Below the pieces are notes generated by a model. That model had not been told where the DNA came from and made no database searches. It worked only from the letters and a program-made list of their open reading frames with translations. A program made the position numbers and the translations under genes. 64,000 nt of DNA from an uncultured Lachnospiraceae bacterium (GTDB lineage Bacteria > Bacillota > Clostridia > Lachnospirales > Lachnospiraceae): assembly GCA_947625205.1 (NCBI GenBank), contig CANQNN010000001.1:248001-312000 (forward strand), read 5' to 3'. This document shows positions 17,825 through 24,134 of this stretch, piece by piece; the first letter of the stretch is position 1, and every line of letters begins with the position of its first letter.

Positions 17825-18709
17825 TCTCTCCACCTCCCGGTACAAATTCGGATGCTTTGCAAGCACCCTTCGGGCCGCCTTGCGGAACAGGGCGGTATAA
17901 TTACCGTATTCCCATTCCCCTATCGTCCCTTGCTCCAGTTCTTCTTTTAATATCAATATAACCTCTTGTGTCAGGGATGTCAATTCTTTCTCAAGCATTT
18001 TTTCGGTCATACCGCCACGCTTTTCCGTCAGCGCACGTACCTTCGGTCTTAGCCGCAGGAGTACATACGGCAAGAATACCGTCAGCCGTTTCTCACGAAT
18101 CTCCTGCATGGAGTAGGTCTGGACTCTGACCGCTGGAATCTGGTAGATGTGCTCGCTTCCGTCCTGAAAAACCAGTCTGCACCGGAGATGGTCGGGAAGG
18201 GCACTGTTTTTATCTGGATAGATGACCAGCGAGCGGGGAAAATACAATGTGATTTCACCCGTGACCCGGTCCTGCATCTTCGTGTGCGTGACAGCGTATC
18301 GCACGTCATAAGCGAACATGCGTACCACCATTTCCCTGCTGTTCTTCATCTGACATTCCAGATGGTAATAGTCCCTGTTCGCCACCAGAAGGGCGATGTC
18401 CATGAGGGTGGAGCTCGGCGGAATGTCGCGTCCCTCCCATGCGCTGCTCATCTCCGTACCGAGTACTACGATGGAGGTCCCTTTCGGGTATTCTTTCCCG
18501 TATATCTCCTTAAAGAGCGGGAAAAGCTGTTCGGGCATGGCCGCAACGATAGCTTTTAAGATCTCGTCCCACAGTCTGAACCCATCGGATTCCTCGACGC
18601 TATCTGTATTGTCCGCAAATAAGTCCAGCGGTGTCTGGGTGCCGGACGTCTTCTGCGAGTCCTGTTTCCTGGGGCGGCTCTGCGTGTCTTGTGTGTTTTT
18701 TCTCTGCAT
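17597..18709 (-). CDS. Rpn-family PD-(D/E)XK nuclease, copy A
   Basis: A 370-residue member of the Rpn (recombination-promoting nuclease; formerly transposase-like YhgA) family. The nuclease core reads LMDIALLV then YHLECQMKN (about 130-150), matching the D...ExQ active-site pattern. GEITLYFPRSLVIYP and IPAVRVQTYSM follow. The C-terminal quarter is a heptad-repeat coiled coil with LERQN units. The start is the second of two adjacent ATGs; AAAGGA lies just upstream and copy B starts at the same codon. A conserved promoter and roughly 160-nt leader precede it. About 70% identical to copy B by eye. Rpn proteins are toxic nucleases implicated in phage defence in E. coli. Confidence 0.85.
   Translation of the reverse strand: MQRKNTQDTQSRPRKQDSQKTSGTQTPLDLFADNTDSVEESDGFRLWDEILKAIVAAMPEQLFPLFKEIYGKEYPKGTSIVVLGTEMSSAWEGRDIPPSSTLMDIALLVANRDYYHLECQMKNSREMVVRMFAYDVRYAVTHTKMQDRVTGEITLYFPRSLVIYPDKNSALPDHLRCRLVFQDGSEHIYQIPAVRVQTYSMQEIREKRLTVFLPYVLLRLRPKVRALTEKRGGMTEKMLEKELTSLTQEVILILKEELEQGTIGEWEYGNYTALFRKAARRVLAKHPNLYREVERMTEPLIRLPSQIYKDTLKQHAAEMSDLERQNTNLERQNTDLERQNKENRAEIARLQALVDELSTGSAAQTPNLIR
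17691..17753 (-). repeat. Three 21-bp tandem repeats in the Rpn coiled coil
   Basis: Three near-identical 21-bp units each encode one L-E-R-Q-N-T-x heptad. Copy B has fewer of these and a different Glu-rich helix here, so coiled-coil length varies by heptad gain or loss. Confidence 0.8.
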
Positions 18710-18876
18710 CATGATCCTTTCCGCGCGGCAGAACCCCGTCTGCATGTCATAAACCACGGTGGCCTTGCCACGGCATTGTGCTGTACAACATCGGGTTACG
18801 ATAAAATGTGAAGTCTGGCGAAACGCCGGAATTGCCGGACTGCCGAATGGCATGTCGCAAATGTTTTCACATAGAT

Positions 18877-18905
18877 AGTATAACAGGAAACGGCAAATCT
18901 GTAAA
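18877..18905 (-). promoter_or_regulatory. Promoter of Rpn copy A
   Basis: Minus strand: TTTACA (18905-18900), a 17-bp spacer and TATACT (18882-18877). Both hexamers and the spacer length are kept in copy B. Confidence 0.6.
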
Positions 18906-18953
18906 CGGTAAAAGAAGAAAAAGACTAAGTTGGAATAAACGAAATAACGTTTA

Positions 18954-18981
18954 TTGACAAACGAATTTAAAGTGGTATGCT
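18954..18981 (+). promoter_or_regulatory. Promoter of small-peptide mRNA, copy A
   Basis: TTGACA (18954-18959), a 16-bp spacer and TATGCT (18976-18981). Transcription would begin at about 18988-18991, at the first base of the inverted repeat. Confidence 0.7.
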
Positions 18982-19072
18982 AAAGATAAGGGTGCTATCC
19001 GAAACGGTAAGCGGTTCGCCTTTCGCCGGAATGAGTACATTCTGAGAACTTCCATAAAAGGAGGCTGATGAA

Positions 19073-19234
19073 ATGGAAAATACGAAGAAAGGTCAGTATT
19101 TGTTGTCGGAAACGTTCATCGGCATCATGGATACTGCGGTGACGATAATAAGTATCATCGTCACTATCATCAGTATCCGTGAAAGTCGAAAGATACATAA
19201 ACAACAGAAAAGCAACCGCGCCGCCCAAAGGTAA
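19073..19234 (+). CDS. 53-residue single-span basic peptide, candidate type I toxin, copy A
   Basis: The ATG has AGGAGG 8 nt upstream. The peptide has a short polar N-terminus (MENTKKGQ), one strongly hydrophobic Ile/Val-rich span (about residues 15-35) and a basic tail (RESRKIHKQQK). This is the shape of membrane-acting type I toxins such as the Fst, TxpA and holin-like groups; I do not recognise the exact family. The protein is nearly identical in copy B, differing only in the C-terminal tail. It is shorter than most annotated genes and lies inside the inverted-repeat element, divergent from the Rpn gene. Confidence 0.65.
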   Translation: MENTKKGQYLLSETFIGIMDTAVTIISIIVTIISIRESRKIHKQQKSNRAAQR

Positions 19235-19244
19235 GGTTGCTTTT
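19208..19244. terminator. Bidirectional terminator within element A
   Basis: AAAAGCAACC (19208-19217) pairs with GGTTGCTTTT (19235-19244). It overlaps the peptide stop codon. It would end both the mRNA and the antisense RNA. The stem is kept and the loop differs in copy B. Confidence 0.7.
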
Positions 19245-19295
19245 CTGTAACCAAAAACCAAGGCGAACCGTTTATTAACGGATAGCACCTTTTAT
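19208..19295 (-). ncRNA. Predicted antisense antitoxin RNA, copy A
   Basis: From the minus-strand promoter at 19329-19302, an RNA of about 85-90 nt would run to the hairpin at 19244-19208, fully complementary to the 3' end of the peptide mRNA. Its 5' end forms a small CCGTT/AACGG hairpin. Predicted from promoter and terminator only. Confidence 0.5.
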
Positions 19296-19301
19296 GTCTT
19301 T

Positions 19302-19329
19302 ATTATAACAGCATACAGCAAAAAGTCAA
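19302..19329 (-). promoter_or_regulatory. Antisense promoter of element A
   Basis: Minus strand: TTGACT (19329-19324), a 16-bp spacer and TATAAT (19307-19302). Homology between the two modules stops just outside this promoter, so it belongs to the module. Confidence 0.7.
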
Positions 19330-19373
19330 ACGGTTTTTGAAAAAAAACCACCACGCGGGAACGAGCATTCGGA

Positions 19374-19457
19374 TTTATAAAAAAATTTAATCTAGGTTTA
19401 TGAAAAAATTTGGCATGGATTTATGAAAAAATTATGATAAATTGCATAAAAAAGATT
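19374..19457 (+). repeat. Phased A-tract direct repeats before the pilus promoter
   Basis: The core TTTATRAAAAAATTW occurs at 19374, 19397 and 19420, exactly 23 bp apart. A weaker fourth match at 19443 overlaps the -35 box. They look like iterated regulator sites or an intrinsic bend upstream of the type IV pilus operon. Confidence 0.6.
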
Positions 19458-19484
19458 GAAAACCGTGCCGATTTATAGTAATAT
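19456..19484 (+). promoter_or_regulatory. Promoter of the type IV pilus operon
   Basis: TTGAAA (19456-19461), a 17-bp spacer and TAATAT (19479-19484). The leader to pilC is about 105 nt. Confidence 0.6.
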
Positions 19485-19533
19485 GGTACTAAACATTACT
19501 GTAGACGTATTATACATTTTTATAATTTACAGC

Positions 19534-19590
19534 TTAAGACTTAACATACGGCCTGAAGCTTGACTTACAGCGTGAAACTTGATTTGGGGG
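19534..19590 (+). repeat. Three degenerate 19-bp direct repeats in the pilC leader
   Basis: Units at 19534, 19553 and 19572 share the pattern x-T-R-A-R-R-CTT-R-A-Y-W-T. They lie in the predicted untranslated leader, ending at the GGGGG Shine-Dalgarno of pilC. Confidence 0.5.
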
Positions 19591-19596
19591 ATGAAC

Positions 19597-20811
19597 ATGG
19601 CGGTTTACGGATACGAGGCGATAGATAAGGCGGGAAAGACCCGGAAGGGCAGCGTGGAAGCCGAGTCCGTCGGCCTTGCCAGACAGGAATTAAAGAGACA
19701 GAACCTTACGGTGGTCAAGGTCTCCGAGCAGAATATGCTGACCAAGGAGATCAACATCGATATCGGCGGCAAACCGACGCCGAGGGACCTGAGCGTATTC
19801 TGCCGCCAGTTCGTGAGTATGACCAGGGCGGGTGTCAGCATCCTTGAGGCGATGCAGATGCTTTGTGAGCAGACGGAGAACAAGAAGCTCAAGAAGGCGC
19901 TGGAGGCGGTTCGCGCCAATATGGAAAAAGGTGAGTCGCTCTCTTCGTCCCTCGCGGAATTTCCGAAAATATTTCCAGGCATTATGGTGAACATGGTGGC
20001 GGCGGGCGAAGCGTCCGGCAGCCTGGACACGTCCCTTGACCGTGTGGCAACGCAGCTGGAGCGCAACAGCAAGACGCAGGCGCTTGTCAAAAAAGCGATG
20101 ATATATCCTATTGTACTGATGATCGTAGCCATCGTGGTTGTCATCGTCATGCTGGTATTCGTTATCCCGCAGTACGCGGGGATGTTCGAGGAGCTGGACA
20201 CGGATCTGCCGGCGCTGACCAAGGGCGTCCTGGCCGCCAGTGACTTCATCAAGGCGTGGTGGTATATGATCATTCTGGTGGTGGGCGGCGTGGCCTTCGG
20301 CATTAAGTTTTTCGCGGGCACCAGCGCGGGCAAACACTTCTTCGGCAGGCTGGCGATCAAGCTTCCGGCGGTAAAAGACCTGACGACCAAGTCGGCGGCT
20401 TCCTCTATGGCGCGTACCATGAGTACGCTGATGGCAGCGGGTGTGCCGATGGTGGAGGCAGTGGACATCGTTTCTACTACGATGACGAACGTGTGGTTCA
20501 AGGAAGCGCTGGAGGACGCCAGAGACCAGATCGGCCTGGGCGTGCCGTTCTCGGTGCCGCTTGAACAGTGCGGGCTCTTTCCTCCGATGGTCTACCATAT
20601 GACGAGGATCGGCGAGGAGTCCGGCGCCATCGAGGATATGCTGGATAAGCTGGCGGATTATTACGATGAGGAAGTGGAGATGGCGGTGCAGTCGCTGATG
20701 GCGGCGATGGAGCCTGCGATCATCATCGTGCTGGCGGGCATCGTGGGCGTGCTGATCGCATCCGTTCTGGCGCCGATGATGAAGATGTACGAGGCGCTCG
20801 ACAGCCTGTAG
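19597..20811 (+). CDS. pilC: Type IV pilus inner-membrane platform protein PilC
   Basis: A 404-residue protein with two T2SF domains (about 65-190 and 270-392), each ending in hydrophobic spans (about 165-190, 215-235 and 370-395). Markers include FCRQFVSMTRAGVSI, KALVKKAMIYP-type KKAMIYP and GEESGAIEDMLDKLADYYDEEVE. PilC is the polytopic platform that couples PilB and PilT to pilin movement. The start at 19597 is preferred because GGGGG lies 6 nt before it. It is the first gene of the island's operon, ahead of the major pilin. Confidence 0.94.
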   Translation: MAVYGYEAIDKAGKTRKGSVEAESVGLARQELKRQNLTVVKVSEQNMLTKEINIDIGGKPTPRDLSVFCRQFVSMTRAGVSILEAMQMLCEQTENKKLKKALEAVRANMEKGESLSSSLAEFPKIFPGIMVNMVAAGEASGSLDTSLDRVATQLERNSKTQALVKKAMIYPIVLMIVAIVVVIVMLVFVIPQYAGMFEELDTDLPALTKGVLAASDFIKAWWYMIILVVGGVAFGIKFFAGTSAGKHFFGRLAIKLPAVKDLTTKSAASSMARTMSTLMAAGVPMVEAVDIVSTTMTNVWFKEALEDARDQIGLGVPFSVPLEQCGLFPPMVYHMTRIGEESGAIEDMLDKLADYYDEEVEMAVQSLMAAMEPAIIIVLAGIVGVLIASVLAPMMKMYEALDSL

Positions 20812-20945
20812 GATAGGCACTTGTTTCGCAATGAAAAGGAAAATGAAGGGAACCGCGCCGCGGCCCTCTGCATAGGATATATGATTGGCATAGACACATA
20901 CATAAGAGAACAGGCCCTTCCCAATACAGCGGCGGTCAGACAGTT

Positions 20946-20954
20946 GGGGGGGGG
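20946..20954 (+). repeat. Run of nine G
   Basis: A homopolymeric G9 tract in the 272-bp gap between pilC and the major pilin, about 130 bp before the pilin start. Slippage here would change spacing in the leader. The rest of this gap (20812-21083) holds the hairpin listed next but no convincing gene. Confidence 0.8.
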
Positions 20955-21012
20955 AGGTCAAACCATCTGCGGTATCTCACGTCACGGCGCTGCGCGCCGC
21001 ACATAGTATGAA

Positions 21013-21040
21013 TTAAACGCTTGGTAGGGCGGGCGTTTAA
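21013..21040 (+). promoter_or_regulatory. Leader hairpin upstream of the major pilin
   Basis: TTAAACGC (21013-21020) pairs with GCGTTTAA (21033-21040). There is no T-run, so this is more likely an mRNA-stabilising or processing structure than a terminator. Confidence 0.45.
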
Positions 21041-21083
21041 GATAAAAACATAACAACATATAATAAGAAAGAAGGAGATTGAA

Positions 21084-21590
21084 ATGAAAAAGCAAAAATC
21101 TTTAACGAACAAAGGTTTCTCCCTTGTTGAGTTGATCATCGTTGTAGCGATCATGGCTGTCCTGATCGGTGTATTGGCTCCTCAGTACTTAAGATATGTG
21201 GAGAGAACTCGTCTGCAGAGAGATAACACCTCTATGGGTGAGCTCGCAAATGTTATTAAGATGGCAGGCGCTGAGGAGAGCGTTATTCAGCAGATTAATG
21301 CTGCAGGAACCACTGGCCTTGTTATCAGCTTTGATACTGATGGTAAGGTTGATGCTTCCTCTTCCGCACTGGCAACAGGTGGTACTGGCGCTTCAAGTGG
21401 TGCATTGGAACAGGAGATTGCAGCCACTATGGATCTTTCGGATATTAATTTAACATCTTCAACTTACGCGGGCAATATGCCGACCATAACAATAAAACTC
21501 AATGATACTTCGAATCAGATTGAGGTTACAGCTAGCGTATGGAAAGATAAACCTACCGATGCGGAATTCCAGAATAACAAGAAGTTCTAA
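21084..21590 (+). CDS. Major type IV pilin
   Basis: A 168-residue prepilin. The class III leader ends Lys-Gly at residue 11, followed by FSLVELIIV with Glu at position 5 of the mature protein, then a hydrophobic N-terminal helix. The rest is small, Gly/Ser/Thr-rich and contains no cysteine. AAGGAG lies 6-7 nt upstream. Its codons are more T-ending than its neighbours', which fits high expression. It is shorter and simpler than the other prepilins in the locus, and a large hairpin follows it, so it is the best candidate for the main shaft subunit. Confidence 0.92.
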   Translation: MKKQKSLTNKGFSLVELIIVVAIMAVLIGVLAPQYLRYVERTRLQRDNTSMGELANVIKMAGAEESVIQQINAAGTTGLVISFDTDGKVDASSSALATGGTGASSGALEQEIAATMDLSDINLTSSTYAGNMPTITIKLNDTSNQIEVTASVWKDKPTDAEFQNNKKF

Positions 21591-21602
21591 TCACCACTGT
21601 CA

Positions 21603-21648
21603 CCGCCACCCGACAGAACAATAACATTCGTTATTAACTGCCGGGCGG
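21603..21648 (+). terminator. Large two-tier hairpin after the major pilin
   Basis: An outer imperfect stem (CCGCC..CCCG.CAG with CTGCCGGGCGG) encloses an inner perfect AATAAC/GTTATT stem with a 4-nt loop. No T-run follows. It may act as an attenuator or 3'-end stabiliser that sets pilin mRNA above the downstream genes. Confidence 0.5.
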
Positions 21649-21693
21649 CAGACAGCATCCGACGCCGTACAAACATTGGAAAGGACACCCGCT

Positions 21694-22449
21694 ATGTTAC
21701 CGACAGTGATGATTTATGTGATCATATTTCTCTACGGGATCGTGATCGGCAGCTTCTTAAATGTCTGCATCTACCGCATCCCCAAGGGAGAGAGCATCGT
21801 TAAGGTGCGGTCGCACTGTATGAATTGCGGGTATCAGCTTAAGTGGTACGATCTTGTGCCGCTGTTCAGCTTCCTTTTCTTAAGAGGCAGGTGCCGGAAA
21901 TGTAAGCAGAAGATCTCCGTTCAGTACCCGGTCATCGAGCTGCTGAACGGAGTACTCTACTGTATCGTATTTGCGGTATACGGGGTGAGCGTAAACGCCC
22001 TACTTTACGCGCTTCTTGCATCCGCACTGATCGCGCTGAGCGTGATCGACTTTAGAACCTATGAGATCCCTGTGGGATTCAACATATGGATACTGGCATT
22101 GGGGCTGATTCGCATAGTGACAGACTATGCTAATTGGCTTGACTATGCAGTCGGCTTCCTTGCTGTCAGTATGTTTCTGTTATTGATTTATTTCTTTACG
22201 AAGGGCCGTGGGATCGGCGGCGGCGACATCAAGCTGATGGCTGCCTGCGGACTGCTGCTCGGATGGAAGCTGATCATTCTGGCGTTTGTTTTGGGGTGTA
22301 TCATCGGTTCCATCGTACATATCGCGCGGATGAAGATTAGCGGAGCGGGGCACGTACTTGCCTTCGGTCCCTATTTGTCTGTAGGAGTCATGATCGCCGC
22401 ACTGGCGGGTGATCCGATGATCGCGTGGTATTTATCTTTTTTTAACTGA
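21694..22449 (+). CDS. pilD: Prepilin peptidase PilD
   Basis: A 251-residue polytopic membrane aspartic protease. The cytoplasmic zinc loop is Cys42-x2-Cys45 and Cys67-x2-Cys70. The catalytic aspartates are Asp119 (IDFRTYEIP) and Asp178 in GGGDIKL. FLNVCIYRIP is the N-terminal signature. It cleaves the class III leaders of the prepilins in this locus and usually N-methylates them. The start at 21694 is preferred because AAAGGA lies 8 nt upstream. Confidence 0.96.
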   Translation: MLPTVMIYVIIFLYGIVIGSFLNVCIYRIPKGESIVKVRSHCMNCGYQLKWYDLVPLFSFLFLRGRCRKCKQKISVQYPVIELLNGVLYCIVFAVYGVSVNALLYALLASALIALSVIDFRTYEIPVGFNIWILALGLIRIVTDYANWLDYAVGFLAVSMFLLLIYFFTKGRGIGGGDIKLMAACGLLLGWKLIILAFVLGCIIGSIVHIARMKISGAGHVLAFGPYLSVGVMIAALAGDPMIAWYLSFFN

Positions 22450-22469
22450 TGCGGTGAAAGGGGTACAAT

Positions 22470-24122
22470 ATGCCTAAGATACTGGGAATAGAGATCGGAT
22501 CCTCCAAGATCAGGATCTGCGAGGAAGACTATAAGACCAAGACGCCGAAGGTGTATAACGCCGTCAGCATAGGGACGCCCGAGGGTACGGTGAACGACGG
22601 GCTCTTAGATGTGACGGAGGAGCTTACTGCGGTGATCCGGTCGGCGCTGGCGGAGCATAACATCAGGGCGAAGCAGGTGGTTTTCACCCTGAATTCCACG
22701 AAGATCGCCAGCCGTGAGATAGTCATTCCTTATATGAAGGAAAATAAAGTAAAGGACATGGTGGCGGCGAACGCCTCCGATTATTTCCCCGTGGATCTGT
22801 CCCAGTATGAGGTTGGACATATCATAACGGGCGTTATAGATGGAGACAACGGAACGAAGCAGTACAAAGTACAGGTGCTGGCCGTTCCGCAGAATATTTT
22901 GACCGGTTATTATCAATTGGCGAAGACGCTTGGCTTGAGCGTTGTTTCGTTTGATTACAGCGGTAACAGTATCTACCAGCTTGTGCGCAGACAGTGTGAT
23001 ACGGGCGTGCAGATGGTGGTGAAGGTTGACGAGAATTCTTCCATGATCACAATTCTGCAGGATCAGATCGTGGTGCTGCAGAGAACCGTTGCCTACGGCG
23101 CGGAGGATGCGGTTATTGCCGTGACGGGCATGGAGGAGTACGGTAAACCGTCCTATGAGGAAGCGGTGAGCAGGCTGCAGAGCGAGGACTGCATGGAAGA
23201 TGAGGACGTCGCCCAGTCTCTGAGCTTTCTGATCGGCGGTATCTCGCGGGTAGTGGATTATTTTGCCCGCAACAATAACGTGTCTATCGACAAGGCGTAT
23301 GTGTCGGGCTTCGGCGGCAGCTTTGCGGGACTGTCCGAGCTGCTCTCCAAGGCGTTGGAGCTTCCTGCGGAGCCTCTTAAGGATATAAAGGGGACCCAGC
23401 TTGTCAGATATTTTAAGGATCAGAATTTTGGAGAGTTTCTGACCTGTATCGGTGCGGCGATAGCGCCCATCGGTCTTTTGAGTGAGAGAGAAAAGGATAA
23501 GAAATCCATGAGCCTTCTGCCGGGCGAGGAGGATATGTTCAAGGTATGCATCCTCGTGGCGGCGGCGTGCGTGATCGGCGCGGTGGCGCTCTTTGCGGTT
23601 TCTTTCCTGCGATATAGAACGGCGGCCCAGGAGCAGACAAGGCTCAATGACCGCATAGAGGATCTTGCGGACGCGGAGACGGTCTACAAGGAATTCTTAC
23701 AGCAGAAATATACTTACACCAAGCTGAGTTATTTCATGGCGAGCACGGTGACGTTCAATGAGCAGCTTGTGGATTTCATAAGGGAGATGCAGGAAAAGAT
23801 GCCCTCCTCCCTCAATGTCCAGTCCTTTGCGGCGAGCATGGACGGCGTGACCATGTCGGTGACGGTGGCGGATAAGAAGGACGCCGCGAAGATGATCCAG
23901 CAGTTTAGGACGTTTGAGAGCGTGGCGTCGGTGGAGGTACAGGCGTTGACCGACTCCAATGCGGTGATGGACGGACAGGTGATAGAGGAGGAGCCGAAGG
24001 TAAGCTTCTCTATCTCCGTTATGTATAAGGGCATGGGACAGGACAACGCAGCGCCCGTGATCGAGGAACCCGCAGCGGAGCAGACCACGGATGCCACAAG
24101 CGATGAGGCTGTAATGGAGTAG
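22470..24122 (+). CDS. PilM-PilN fusion protein
   Basis: A 550-residue protein. Residues 1-345 form an actin-like PilM domain (LGIEIGSSKIRI phosphate loop, VSGFGGSFAGL near the end). A membrane span follows at about 357-380, then an external PilN-like region with coiled coil and an IREMQEKMPSSLNVQSF ferredoxin-like fold. The C-terminus is acidic. In most systems PilM and PilN are separate, with PilN's N-terminus binding PilM; here they are joined. It would form the alignment complex with the next gene. GAAAGGGG lies 6-8 nt before the ATG. Confidence 0.85.
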   Translation: MPKILGIEIGSSKIRICEEDYKTKTPKVYNAVSIGTPEGTVNDGLLDVTEELTAVIRSALAEHNIRAKQVVFTLNSTKIASREIVIPYMKENKVKDMVAANASDYFPVDLSQYEVGHIITGVIDGDNGTKQYKVQVLAVPQNILTGYYQLAKTLGLSVVSFDYSGNSIYQLVRRQCDTGVQMVVKVDENSSMITILQDQIVVLQRTVAYGAEDAVIAVTGMEEYGKPSYEEAVSRLQSEDCMEDEDVAQSLSFLIGGISRVVDYFARNNNVSIDKAYVSGFGGSFAGLSELLSKALELPAEPLKDIKGTQLVRYFKDQNFGEFLTCIGAAIAPIGLLSEREKDKKSMSLLPGEEDMFKVCILVAAACVIGAVALFAVSFLRYRTAAQEQTRLNDRIEDLADAETVYKEFLQQKYTYTKLSYFMASTVTFNEQLVDFIREMQEKMPSSLNVQSFAASMDGVTMSVTVADKKDAAKMIQQFRTFESVASVEVQALTDSNAVMDGQVIEEEPKVSFSISVMYKGMGQDNAAPVIEEPAAEQTTDATSDEAVME

Positions 24123-24134
24123 GAGGACGGACGG

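Larger units (their letters stand above)
18991..19289. repeat. 299-bp element with terminal inverted repeats, copy A
   Basis: GGTGCTATCCG...CGGTTCGCCTT at the left end (18991-19022) is mirrored by AAGGCGAACCG...CGGATAGCACC at the right (19260-19289). Promoters just outside both ends point inward. The element contains the 53-residue peptide gene and a bidirectional terminator. A second copy lies at 39990-40291 in opposite orientation. No target duplication is visible, so a MITE is possible but the promoters argue for a regulatory RNA locus. Confidence 0.8.

Noticed and set aside
18995-19288. Reverse-strand 97-codon frame spanning element A, with a matching frame at 39991-40287
   Set aside because: It starts with GTG in the inverted repeat without a Shine-Dalgarno and is the shadow of the peptide gene; conservation follows from near-identical DNA.
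18991-19289. Element A as a simple MITE
   Set aside because: Kept only as an alternative: no target duplications, and conserved promoters, coding frame and terminator indicate a functional locus.
19485-19596. c-di-GMP riboswitch in the pilC leader
   Set aside because: Looked for because of the c-di-GMP link; no GEMM-I core or class II pseudoknot pattern is present.
21036-21064. Separate promoter for the major pilin (TATAAT at 21059)
   Set aside because: The -35 is poor and transcription would start at the Shine-Dalgarno, leaving no usable leader.
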